Assembly: GCA_015067765.1 (NCBI GenBank)
Contig: SVLV01000002.1
Location: 93,428-157,427, forward strand
Source: Oscillospiraceae bacterium
Lineage (GTDB): Bacteria > Bacillota > Clostridia > Oscillospirales > Oscillospiraceae
Direction of reading: 5' to 3'
Length of the DNA: 64,000 nt
The notes below the pieces were generated by a model that searched no databases, was not told where the DNA came from, and worked only from the letters and a program-made list of their open reading frames with translations. The position numbers and the translations under genes are program-made. Below, one piece after another: positions 7,750-15,655 of the stretch (positions are counted from its first letter, which is position 1; every line of letters starts with the position of its first letter).

Positions 7750-9201
7750 ATGAAGAAAGCTGATATTGGTCTGGTCGGTCTGGCCGTCATGGGTGAAAAC
7801 CTGGTCATGAATATGGAGTCCAAGGGCTTCACCGTGGCCGTCTATAACCGTACTACTGAGAAGGTCAAGGCCTTTGTGGAAGGCCGCGCTGCCGGTAAGA
7901 ATATCATCGGATGCTACAGCATCGAGGAACTGGTTTCCAATTTGGAGAAGCCCCGCAAGGTCTTTATGATGGTCAAGGCCGGTCAGGCAGTGGACCAGTT
8001 GATCGAGCAGCTGCTGCCCCTGCTGGAGGAGGGCGACATCCTTATCGACGGCGGCAACAGCCATTTCCCCGACACCATCCGCCGCACCGAGTATGTGGAG
8101 AGCAAGGGTCTGCTGTATGTGGGCTGCGGCGTCTCCGGCGGTGAGGAGGGTGCACTGAAGGGTCCCTCCATGATGCCCGGTGGTTCTGTGGCTGCCTGGC
8201 CCTTCGTGAAGCCCATCTTCCAGGGCGTCTGCGCCAAGGTGGAAGACGGCGCTGCCTGCTGCGATTGGGTTGGCGAGAATGGTGCCGGTCACTTCGTCAA
8301 GATGGTCCATAACGGCATTGAGTATGGTGATATGCAGTTGATCTGCGAGGCTTACCAGCTGATGCGTGACGGTCTCGGCATGAGCCCCGAGGAGATGCAC
8401 GAGGTGCTGACTGCTTGGAACGAGACCGAACTGGACAGCTATCTGATCGAGATCACCCGCGACATCCTGGGCTACAAGGATGAAAACGGTGAGACCACGG
8501 TAAACTACATCCTGGATACTGCCGGCCAGAAGGGTACCGGCAAGTGGACTGCTGTTGCTGCTCTGGATGAGGGTGTGCCTCTGACCCTGATCGGCGAGGC
8601 TGTCTTCTCCCGCTGCCTGTCCGCCATGAAGTCTGAACGTGTGAATGCGGCCAAGGTGTTCCCCAAGAGTATCCCTGCTTTCGAGGGCGATAAGGCTGCC
8701 TTTATCGAGTGCATCCGTAAGGCTCTGTATGCCTCCAAGATCATCTCCTATGCCCAGGGCTATACCCTGATGCGTACGGCAGCCAAGACCTATGGCTGGA
8801 ACCTGAACTACGGCGGCATCGCCCTCATGTGGCGCGGCGGCTGCATCATCCGCAGCGTGTTCCTGGGCAAGATCAAGGAAGCTTACGATAAGAACCCCGC
8901 TCTGGAGAATCTGCTGCTGGATGACTACTTCGCCGAAACCATCAAGACTCTGGTGGATGCATGGCGCGAGGTGGTTGCCTATGCCGTGAAGATCGGCGTT
9001 CCCATGCCCGCATTCTCTTCTGCACTGAACTATTTCGACGGCTACACCACTGAGTGCCTGCCCGCTAACCTGCTGCAGGCTCAGCGTGATTACTTCGGCG
9101 CCCATACCTATGAGCGTATCGATCAGCCCCGCGGAAAGTTCTTCCATACCAACTGGACCGGCCACGGTGGCAACACCTCTGCAGGTACCTATAATGCATA
9201 A
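7750..9201 (+). CDS. gnd: 6-phosphogluconate dehydrogenase, decarboxylating
   Basis: 483 residues, the usual length. N-terminal Rossmann domain GLVGLAVMGENLVMN (8-22), NRTT (33-36) in the position that favours NADP, GGNSHFPDT, and GCGVSGGEEGA, the substrate-binding signature; MVHNGIEYGDMQL holds the catalytic Lys-His region (HFVKMVHN). Converts 6-phospho-D-gluconate to ribulose-5-phosphate and CO2. Start ATG 7750 after AGAGGAGGAAGAG. Finding gnd as second gene of a hexuronate operon, rather than with zwf, is unusual and suggests the operon itself makes 6-phosphogluconate. Confidence 0.95.
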   Translation: MKKADIGLVGLAVMGENLVMNMESKGFTVAVYNRTTEKVKAFVEGRAAGKNIIGCYSIEELVSNLEKPRKVFMMVKAGQAVDQLIEQLLPLLEEGDILIDGGNSHFPDTIRRTEYVESKGLLYVGCGVSGGEEGALKGPSMMPGGSVAAWPFVKPIFQGVCAKVEDGAACCDWVGENGAGHFVKMVHNGIEYGDMQLICEAYQLMRDGLGMSPEEMHEVLTAWNETELDSYLIEITRDILGYKDENGETTVNYILDTAGQKGTGKWTAVAALDEGVPLTLIGEAVFSRCLSAMKSERVNAAKVFPKSIPAFEGDKAAFIECIRKALYASKIISYAQGYTLMRTAAKTYGWNLNYGGIALMWRGGCIIRSVFLGKIKEAYDKNPALENLLLDDYFAETIKTLVDAWREVVAYAVKIGVPMPAFSSALNYFDGYTTECLPANLLQAQRDYFGAHTYERIDQPRGKFFHTNWTGHGGNTSAGTYNA

Positions 9202-10018
9202 GGGCATTATTGCCCTGGATCTGGACGGAACACTGCTGAACTCCGATAAGCAGTTGACTCCCGGTAATTTAAGCGCTTTGGAGCGTGCTGCGGCGGTGGG
9301 CTACGTAATCGTGCCCACCACCGGCCGCTTTTTCGGTGCCATGCCGGAGGTGATCCGTCAGCTTCCGTTTTTGCGCTATGCCATTACCATCAACGGTGCG
9401 CAGGTGGAGGATCTGAAAACCGGGGAAGTGATCTATCGGGCCGAGATGCCATGGCAGCAATGCATTGAACTGATGCAGCTGCTGGATACGCTGCCGGTGA
9501 TCTATGACTGTTATATGGACAACGATGCCTTTATGACAGAGGAGCTGAAGCAGTATATCGATGAGTTTATCTCCAGTCCCCATTACCGCAAGATGTTCCA
9601 TGATCTGCGAAAGCCGGTCCCTGAACTGAAGGCTTATCTGGCACAGCGGAAAACGGATATCCAGAAGGTGCAGTTTTTTATGAAGGATCCTCAGCTGCGT
9701 CTGCAGTTGCTGGAGGAGTTGCCCCAACGCTTCGCGGATATCTGCGTGTCTAGCTCGGTACCCGGCAACCTGGAGGTCAATCAGGCCCGGGCCAATAAGG
9801 GAGAGGCGTTGCTGGCTCTTGCGGCGCATCTGGGCCTGAAGAGGGAGGATACCATCTCCTTCGGTGACGGACTCAACGATATCTCCATGCTGAAGACAGC
9901 CGGTATCGGTGTGGCAATGGCCAACGCCTGTCCGGAAGCTCTTGCGGCAGCCGATCGAACGACCCTGTCCTGTGACGAGGACGGTGTGGCATATGCAATT
10001 GATCAAATCTGTTTTTGA
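9194..10018 (+). CDS. HAD-superfamily Cof-type phosphatase
   Basis: 274 residues. Motif I DLDGTLLNSDK (D9 nucleophile, D11), motif II TTGR, motif III Lys in RANKGEAL, motif IV GDGLNDISML: a complete Cof/YidA-type subfamily IIB hydrolase with a cap domain between about 85 and 195. These enzymes dephosphorylate sugar phosphates and related metabolites with low specificity. The ATG at 9194 lies within the end of gnd (8-nt overlap), so translation is probably coupled. Within the operon it may remove a dead-end or over-accumulated sugar-acid phosphate; that role is inferred. Confidence 0.88.
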   Translation: MHKGIIALDLDGTLLNSDKQLTPGNLSALERAAAVGYVIVPTTGRFFGAMPEVIRQLPFLRYAITINGAQVEDLKTGEVIYRAEMPWQQCIELMQLLDTLPVIYDCYMDNDAFMTEELKQYIDEFISSPHYRKMFHDLRKPVPELKAYLAQRKTDIQKVQFFMKDPQLRLQLLEELPQRFADICVSSSVPGNLEVNQARANKGEALLALAAHLGLKREDTISFGDGLNDISMLKTAGIGVAMANACPEALAAADRTTLSCDEDGVAYAIDQICF

Positions 10019-10043
10019 TGAATGAACGAAAGAGGGTAATGAT

Positions 10044-10892
10044 ATGAATCTTTCTCTGAAGCCGGATATGACCGGTAAGGTAGTTGTTATCACCGGTGGC
10101 GCAGGCGTTCTGTGCCGCGAGTTCGCCAAGGCACTGGCCCTGTGCGGTGCCAAGGTTGCTATTTTGAATCGCACCCTGTCCAAGGCAGAGGAAGTGGCTG
10201 CCGAGATCTGTGCTATGGGCGGCGAGGCTGCTGCCGTGCAGGTGGATGTGACCGATAAGCAGAGCGTAGAGGCTGCTCACGAGGCAGTTCTGGCCCGCTA
10301 CGGCAAGTGCGATATCCTCATCAACGGCGCAGGCGGCAACCATCCCCGTGCCACTACCGATCAGGAGTATTTCTCTGCTGAGGGTCTGGACAATGATACC
10401 AAGACCTTCTTTGATCTGGACCAGGATGACATCCAGTTCGTGATGAATCTGAACTTCATCGGCACTCTGCTGCCGACCCAGGCCTTTGCCCGCGATATGC
10501 TGGGCCGCCAGGGCTGCAGCATTCTGAATGTCAGCTCCATGAACGCATTTACTCCCCTGACCAAGATCCCCGCTTATTCCGGCGCCAAGGCAGCCATCTC
10601 CAACTTTACGCAGTGGCTGGCCGTCCACTTCAGCAAGGAGGGCATTCGCGTCAACGCAATTGCTCCCGGTTTCTTCTCCACCGAGCAGAACAAGAAACTG
10701 CTGTGGAATGAGGATGGTACGCCCACTGCCCGTACCGGTAAGATCCTGGCTGCCACCCCCATGGGTCGTTTCGGCGCTCCTGAGGAACTGCTGGGTGCCC
10801 TGATGTTCCTGGCAGATGACAAGGCGTCCTCCTTCGTTACCGGTATTGTCATCCCCGTGGATGGCGGCTTCAGCGCCTACAGCGGCGTGTAA
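10044..10892 (+). CDS. uxuB: SDR oxidoreductase, probable D-mannonate oxidoreductase (fructuronate reductase)
   Basis: 282 residues, classical short-chain dehydrogenase: nucleotide-binding TGGAGVLCREFAKA (17-30), NGAGG (94-98), catalytic S164/S165, Y178 and K182 (YSGAK), and PG motif IAPGFFST. The insertion around EYFSAEGLDNDTKTFFDLD resembles the B. subtilis YjmF (UxuB) type of SDR mannonate oxidoreductase, which interconverts D-fructuronate and D-mannonate with NAD(P)H. Position in an operon ending in uxaC supports this. The symbol is by functional analogy: E. coli UxuB is an unrelated long-chain dehydrogenase. Confidence 0.82.
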   Translation: MNLSLKPDMTGKVVVITGGAGVLCREFAKALALCGAKVAILNRTLSKAEEVAAEICAMGGEAAAVQVDVTDKQSVEAAHEAVLARYGKCDILINGAGGNHPRATTDQEYFSAEGLDNDTKTFFDLDQDDIQFVMNLNFIGTLLPTQAFARDMLGRQGCSILNVSSMNAFTPLTKIPAYSGAKAAISNFTQWLAVHFSKEGIRVNAIAPGFFSTEQNKKLLWNEDGTPTARTGKILAATPMGRFGAPEELLGALMFLADDKASSFVTGIVIPVDGGFSAYSGV

Positions 10893-10904
10893 GGAGGCCT
10901 TTGG

Positions 10905-12179
10905 ATGGAACAGTTTCTCTATTCTCCCCGTGAAGAGGGGTTGACCGCTGAAGAGATCCGCGGCGCGCTGCTGCAGACTCTGGAGGGCCGTCAGCTGAAG
11001 CATGTGCTGATCATTCCTCCGGACTATACCCGTTTCCATTCCAACTCCGGTTTTATCACCAATGTTTATTACCACGCACTGACCGATATGGGGTGCGAGG
11101 TGGACATCCTTCCTGCCCTGGGCACCCATGTGCCTGTTACGCAGGAGGAGGCCGCCCATATGTTTGGCGACATCCCCTATGAGAAGTTCATTCCCCACAA
11201 CTGGCGCACCGATGTGGTGAAACTGGGCGAGGTGCCCGCCTCCTATCTGGAGGAGATCACCGATGGCCTGTGGCATGATCCTGTTTCTGTGGAGATCAAT
11301 CGTCTCGTCATGGATGAGAAGTACGATCTGATCCTGTCCGTGGGTCAGGTGGTGCCCCATGAGGTGATCGGCATGGCAAACCATGCCAAGAACCTCTTTG
11401 TGGGTGTGGGCGGCAGCGATATGATCAACAAGAGCCATATGGTCGGAGCTGTCTATGGCATGGAGAAGGTGATGGGCAAGGACCATGCTCCCGTCCGCAA
11501 GATCTTTGATTACGGCATGGAGCACTTCCTGAACCAGCGCCCCATCCTGTTTGTACTGACTGTGACTACGGCACCCGGTGGAAACATCAAGACCCACGGC
11601 CTGTTTATCGGCGATACCCGCAAGGTGCTGGAAAATGCCATTGAGCTGGCCCAGAAGAAGAATATCGACTTCGTGGAGACCGGCATCAAGAAGTGCGTGG
11701 TTTACCTGAATCCGGAGGAATTCCACAGCACCTGGCTGGGCAATAAGTCTGTGTACCGTACTCGTATGGCCATCGCCGATGGCGGCGAGCTGCTGGTACT
11801 GGCCCCCGGTGTAGAGCGTTTCGGTGAGGACGATACGGTGGATCTGCTGATCCGCAAGTATGGTTACCGCGGACGTGAGTATACGCTGGAGCAGTTTGAA
11901 AAGCCGGAGAACCAGGATCTGCGCGATAATATGGGCGCTGCAGCACACCTGATCCACGGCTCTGCCGATGGACGCTTTACCATTACCTATGCAGTGAAGG
12001 ACATCACCAAAGAAGAGGTGGAGGGCGTCGGTTTCCAAGCCGCTGACTATGAGCAGATGGTGCAGCGCTATGATCCCGAAAAGCTGCAGCCCGGGTATAA
12101 CACCATGCCCGATGGCGAAGAGATTTATTATATCCCCAACCCCGCTCTGGGTTTGTGGATCAATAGGGAGAAGTTCTGA
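10905..12179 (+). CDS. LarA-superfamily nickel-pincer 2-hydroxyacid racemase/epimerase
   Basis: 424 residues. Residues align in exact spacing with Lactiplantibacillus LarA: H75 (GTHVP), H152 (PHE), K162 ten residues on, and H178 sixteen further (NKSH), equal to LarA H108/H174/K184/H200, where Lys carries the nickel-pincer nucleotide and His ligates Ni. D40-Y-T-R43 matches the N-terminal D-x-T-R motif. The family (formerly DUF2088) racemises or epimerises C2 of 2-hydroxyacids; published members include lactate and malate racemases and D-gluconate 2-epimerases. Between the mannonate-forming SDR and uxaC, the natural reaction is D-mannonate to D-gluconate. Maturation needs LarB, LarC and LarE, not in this window. 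Overlaps uxaC by 1 nt. Confidence 0.87.
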   Translation: MEQFLYSPREEGLTAEEIRGALLQTLEGRQLKHVLIIPPDYTRFHSNSGFITNVYYHALTDMGCEVDILPALGTHVPVTQEEAAHMFGDIPYEKFIPHNWRTDVVKLGEVPASYLEEITDGLWHDPVSVEINRLVMDEKYDLILSVGQVVPHEVIGMANHAKNLFVGVGGSDMINKSHMVGAVYGMEKVMGKDHAPVRKIFDYGMEHFLNQRPILFVLTVTTAPGGNIKTHGLFIGDTRKVLENAIELAQKKNIDFVETGIKKCVVYLNPEEFHSTWLGNKSVYRTRMAIADGGELLVLAPGVERFGEDDTVDLLIRKYGYRGREYTLEQFEKPENQDLRDNMGAAAHLIHGSADGRFTITYAVKDITKEEVEGVGFQAADYEQMVQRYDPEKLQPGYNTMPDGEEIYYIPNPALGLWINREKF

Positions 12180-13558
12180 TGAAAGCTTTTATGAATGAGG
12201 AGTTTCTGCTCTCCAATGAGACGGCCAGCCGGCTCTTCCATGAGCATGCAGAGCATTGCCCCATTATCGATTACCACAATCATCTGTCCCCGAAGGATAT
12301 TTTCAACCGTCGCCGCTATGAGAATCTGACTCAGCTGTGGTTGGAGGGTGACCACTATAAGTGGCGCTGCATGCGTGTGTGCGGTGTGCCAGAGGAGTAT
12401 GTAACCGGTAATGCGTCCGATTGGGAGAAGTTTGAGCAGTTTGCGACCATCATGCCCCGGCTGATCGGTAGCCCTGTTTATCACTGGGCGCATTTGGAAC
12501 TGCAGCGCTACTTCGGTATTCACACGCCTCTGACGGCCGATACCGCCAAGGAAATCTGGGAGAAAACAGCTGAGCAGCTGAAGGGTGAGGGCTTTGATGC
12601 TGTTTCTCTTCTGCAGAAGATGCATGTACAGATCCTCTGTACCACCGACGATCCCGCCGATGATCTGCAGTGGCATCGTAAGCTGGCAGGGGAGGATGTG
12701 GGCTTCCGGACGCTGCCGTCCTTCCGCCCTGACCGTTTCCTGCACATTGATCAGCCGGCATGGTCCACTGCGCTGCAGCAGTTGAGTGAGCGCTATGGTG
12801 CGATCACCGACTGGGCAAGCCTGTTGGAAGCGCTGAAGAAGTCCCTGGATTTCTTCTGCGACAGCGGCTGCCGTGTGACGGACCACGGTTTCCTGCGTTT
12901 CCGCTATGGCACAGGCGATCCTACTGCTGTAATGGAAAAAGCCTTAACAGGTGCTGTGCTGACTGAGGAGGAGGTGTCTGCCTATCAGGGTGCGCTCCTT
13001 CGCTTCCTGGCAGGTGAGTATACTGCTCGCGGCCTGACCATGCAGCTGCATCTGGGACCCATCCGAAACAATTCTCCGAAACTGTACCAATCCTTTGGCG
13101 CGGATGCCGGCGGTGACAGCATTGGTGCTGCCACGGATGCATTCCTGCTGAGTGCCTTTTTGGGCGATCTGGAGGGTGCAGATCAGCTGCCGAAGACGAT
13201 CCTGTATAACCTCAATCCGGTGGATAGTGCCATGCTCTCCACCATGGCAGTCAACTTCGCCTCCAACGGTGCCAAGGTACAGTATGGTGCAGCCTGGTGG
13301 CTGTTGGACCATATCCGCGGTATCCGTGAGCAGATGGATCAGCTGCTGGAGACCGGTCTGCTTTCCGGTTCTGTCGGTATGCTGACGGACTCCCGCGCCT
13401 TTACGTCCTTTGTCCGCCATGAATATTTCCGCCGCATCCTTTGCGATAAGCTGGGTGTACTGGTGGAACAGGGGCAATATCCCTGTGACATGGAGACTTT
13501 GGGCAATATGGTGGAGGATATCTGCTGGCGCAATGCAGTGTCCTATTTTGGATTCTAA
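12179..13558 (+). CDS. uxaC: Glucuronate isomerase
   Basis: 459 residues, near the normal 465-470. The N-terminal zinc-site motif DYHNHLSPKDI, WLEGDHYKWRCMR, and STDDPADDL-like TTDDPADDL are UxaC signatures of the amidohydrolase fold. It isomerises D-glucuronate to D-fructuronate, and D-galacturonate to D-tagaturonate. The ATG overlaps the stop of the LarA-like gene (TGATG), so it is co-translated as the last operon gene. It is the entry step for the glucuronate released by the GH2 enzyme. A bidirectional terminator follows. Confidence 0.95.
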   Translation: MKAFMNEEFLLSNETASRLFHEHAEHCPIIDYHNHLSPKDIFNRRRYENLTQLWLEGDHYKWRCMRVCGVPEEYVTGNASDWEKFEQFATIMPRLIGSPVYHWAHLELQRYFGIHTPLTADTAKEIWEKTAEQLKGEGFDAVSLLQKMHVQILCTTDDPADDLQWHRKLAGEDVGFRTLPSFRPDRFLHIDQPAWSTALQQLSERYGAITDWASLLEALKKSLDFFCDSGCRVTDHGFLRFRYGTGDPTAVMEKALTGAVLTEEEVSAYQGALLRFLAGEYTARGLTMQLHLGPIRNNSPKLYQSFGADAGGDSIGAATDAFLLSAFLGDLEGADQLPKTILYNLNPVDSAMLSTMAVNFASNGAKVQYGAAWWLLDHIRGIREQMDQLLETGLLSGSVGMLTDSRAFTSFVRHEYFRRILCDKLGVLVEQGQYPCDMETLGNMVEDICWRNAVSYFGF

Positions 13559-13577
13559 GGCCTTAGTTTGACATTGT

Positions 13578-13612
13578 AAAACCCCATTCGACATTGTCGA
13601 ATGGGGTTTTGA
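13578..13612. terminator. Bidirectional terminator between uxaC and FUSC genes
   Basis: A 30+-nt near-perfect palindrome (AAAACCCCATTCGACA ... TGTCGAATGGGGTTTT) centred on T13594, with U-runs available on both strands. Confidence 0.85.
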
Positions 13613-14527
13613 TCATTTACTCTGTGATTGCAGATGCTCCAGTAATTCCTGTCGCAAGGTAAGAATCTGTTCCACATGATAGTTGGTGATGATGTCCCGC
13701 TCTGTGACCGAATCCAATGTGCGGGGATCGCAGATCACGGCACCGTGGGAGATCAGGCGCTGTCGGTTTCGGTCGTTGAGCCGACCGGGGCGATCCATTT
13801 GACTGAGCACCTGCAGATGGGTGACCAACTGCCGTGCGTTCTTTCGATAGGCCTGATAATTGGCCAACTGCTGCTTCTGCCGGCGGGGGCGCATCAGCAG
13901 CTTTTGATTGGCGAATATCTTCAGCTGCCGATCAATGGCATCCACCTTGCCGCTGAGTTTCTTGGTTTCAGGAAGAATGTCATCGCCGTCGAAGGTCTCT
14001 TCCATGAAGCGAAGAATCTCTGAGTCCAGACTCTCCATGGTAGAGGCAATTTGATTGCGGTTATCATAGGGGAAGATGAGGGTATTGATCAGCATACCTA
14101 CGCCCAGACCAATGGCAGTATCCCAGATGCGGCCCAATGCATAGGAGACAGGCTCCACCCCCGGGGTGGTGCAGAGCAGAACCACGATAAAGCTGGGGAG
14201 AGACGGGGAATAGCGGATGTGAAGAACATTATATAATGTGATCACAAGAATGATGCCAATGCCTGCGGCAGTCAGGGAAGGGATCGGCATGGCCAAAAGA
14301 AGAATTCCGACCAAGCCGCCAAAGAGAACACCGACGATCTGCGTCAGGCAGGAAGTAAGGGAGTCCTTAAAGGTGGGCTGAACGGCAGCCATAGCACCCA
14401 GCATGGCGAAAATCAGCTTAGAGGACGTGGTGCCATAGGAATTCACGATCATCATTGCGATCACAACGGCAACCGCAGTTTTCAGAGTGCGTAATCCGAT
14501 ATGGAGTGCAAATTTTTTGTGTTTCAA
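13613..14527 (-). CDS. FUSC / aromatic-acid-exporter family membrane protein
   Basis: 304 residues. The N-terminal half (about 10-165) has five to six hydrophobic helices including the YGTTSSKLIFAMLGAMAAVQP region, followed by a soluble, charged helical C-terminal half. This layout is that of the fusaric-acid-resistance/ArAE exporters (YgaE/DUF939 type in Firmicutes), proposed to extrude aromatic acids. The start is a TTG at 14527, chosen because AGAGGAG lies 7 nt upstream and the mature N-terminus (KHKKFALHIGLRTLKT) fits the family. Transported substrate unknown. Confidence 0.75.
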   Translation of the reverse strand: MKHKKFALHIGLRTLKTAVAVVIAMMIVNSYGTTSSKLIFAMLGAMAAVQPTFKDSLTSCLTQIVGVLFGGLVGILLLAMPIPSLTAAGIGIILVITLYNVLHIRYSPSLPSFIVVLLCTTPGVEPVSYALGRIWDTAIGLGVGMLINTLIFPYDNRNQIASTMESLDSEILRFMEETFDGDDILPETKKLSGKVDAIDRQLKIFANQKLLMRPRRQKQQLANYQAYRKNARQLVTHLQVLSQMDRPGRLNDRNRQRLISHGAVICDPRTLDSVTERDIITNYHVEQILTLRQELLEHLQSQSK

Positions 14528-14652
14528 AGTGAAATCTCCTCTTTTGCATTTTACAAACCGATTCTATCACAAATCCAGCTAAAATTCCATAGTGGTGAAA
14601 TAGATTGTTCAGATGACATCTGTTCTCTGTGACCGTTGGGAATCCATTCCTG

Positions 14653-14681
14653 CACATAATACGGCCTGCTTGCATAGGATT
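14653..14681 (+). promoter_or_regulatory. SigmaK-like promoter before the DUF11 gene
   Basis: CACA (14653-14656), 16-bp spacer, CATAGGATT (14673-14681) fits the sigmaK consensus mACm-16-CATAnnnTA with one mismatch, placing the start about 40 nt before the ATG at 14726. No convincing sigmaA site is seen in the same gap. Confidence 0.4.
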
Positions 14682-14725
14682 TCATGAGAAGTGTGCCGCT
14701 TCTCAATTTTGCAGGAGGTAGGATC

Positions 14726-15586
14726 ATGGCAACCTTTTATAATAGCGCAACACTTTCCTATAACGGGACGATCACCAACTCCAATGTGGTCAGCGGAGAA
14801 CTGGTGGAAGCACTGGCCGTCACCAAGACTGCGACCCGGGATGAGTATGCGCTGGATGAGAACATCGTATATGTGATCAGTATGGTCAATACCAGCGGAG
14901 CAAGTATTTCGGGGCTGACCATCACAGATGATCTGGGTGCCTACACCTTTGGTGCGGGGACCACCACACTGACGCCTATGGATTATGTTCCCGATTCTGT
15001 TTTGTATTATGCCGACGGTGTGCTGCAGGCAGCTCCGTCAGTAGTAGCTGGTCCTCCGTTGGAGATCAGCGGGATCACTGTCCCGGCCAATGGGAGTGCA
15101 GTAGTGGTCTATGAGGCGACACCCAACCAGTATGCACCGCGTGGGCTGGAGGGGACGATCGTCAATACTGCCACTGTTGCAGGTGAGGATTTGACCAACC
15201 CGGTTACGGCAACCGAGACGGTTGCGTCCGCTACCGGACCGAATTTGACCATTAGTAAGGCGCTGTCTCCGGCTACGGTAACGGAAAACGGTCAGCTGAC
15301 CTACACCTTCACCATTCAGAACTATGGTAACGCACCCGCAGACACGGAGGATTCCGTTGCACTGCAGGATACCTTCAATCCGATTCTGGAGGGGCTGACG
15401 GTTACCTTCAACGGAGCGGTTTGGACCGAACCGGGGCAGTACACCTATGCCGACACCACCGGCGTCTTTGCTACGGTTCCCGGACAGATTACGGTACCTT
15501 CCGCCACCTATGCACAGGATCCTGTGACGGGGGCATGGTCTGTAGTGCCTGGTGTGAGTACCCTGGTGGTTACGGGAACGGTGTAA
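14726..15586 (+). CDS. DUF11/TIGR01451-type repeat protein, possible spore-surface protein
   Basis: 286 residues, beta-rich. Two DUF11-like modules (about 30-165 and 170-285): each has LxVTKTA/LTISKAL, a polar 'Y-x-F/V-x-I-x-N' strand and a GLTITDDL-like ending, the pattern of conserved surface repeats (TIGR01451). Strong SD GCAGGAGGT precedes the ATG at 14726. There is no signal peptide, transmembrane helix or sortase motif, so it is not a normal wall protein; with a sigmaK-like promoter, deposition on the spore from the mother cell is plausible. Similar leaderless MATFYN...-type proteins occur in spore-forming Clostridia. Function unknown. Confidence 0.75.
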   Translation: MATFYNSATLSYNGTITNSNVVSGELVEALAVTKTATRDEYALDENIVYVISMVNTSGASISGLTITDDLGAYTFGAGTTTLTPMDYVPDSVLYYADGVLQAAPSVVAGPPLEISGITVPANGSAVVVYEATPNQYAPRGLEGTIVNTATVAGEDLTNPVTATETVASATGPNLTISKALSPATVTENGQLTYTFTIQNYGNAPADTEDSVALQDTFNPILEGLTVTFNGAVWTEPGQYTYADTTGVFATVPGQITVPSATYAQDPVTGAWSVVPGVSTLVVTGTV

Positions 15587-15602
15587 TTGCAGGATTTGTG
15601 CA

Positions 15603-15642
15603 CGCATAAAAGAGCCGCCGCTGACCTCGTGTCGGCGGCGGC
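15603..15642 (-). terminator. Terminator after the Fe-S aldo/keto reductase gene
   Basis: Stem 15614-15625 with 15631-15642 (12 bp, one G-U). On the minus strand it is followed by UCUUUUAUG, a better tail than on the plus strand, though it may also stop the convergent DUF11 transcript. Confidence 0.75.
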
Positions 15643-15655
15643 TGTCTTGTATTCG

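Noticed and set aside
6631..9207. 858-codon open frame on the minus strand
   Set aside because: Antisense across the kinase and gnd, which have full catalytic motifs; no domain seen in the antisense reading.
9873..12038. 721-codon open frame on the minus strand
   Set aside because: Spans the HAD, SDR and LarA-like genes in antisense, His/Gln-rich with no motifs.
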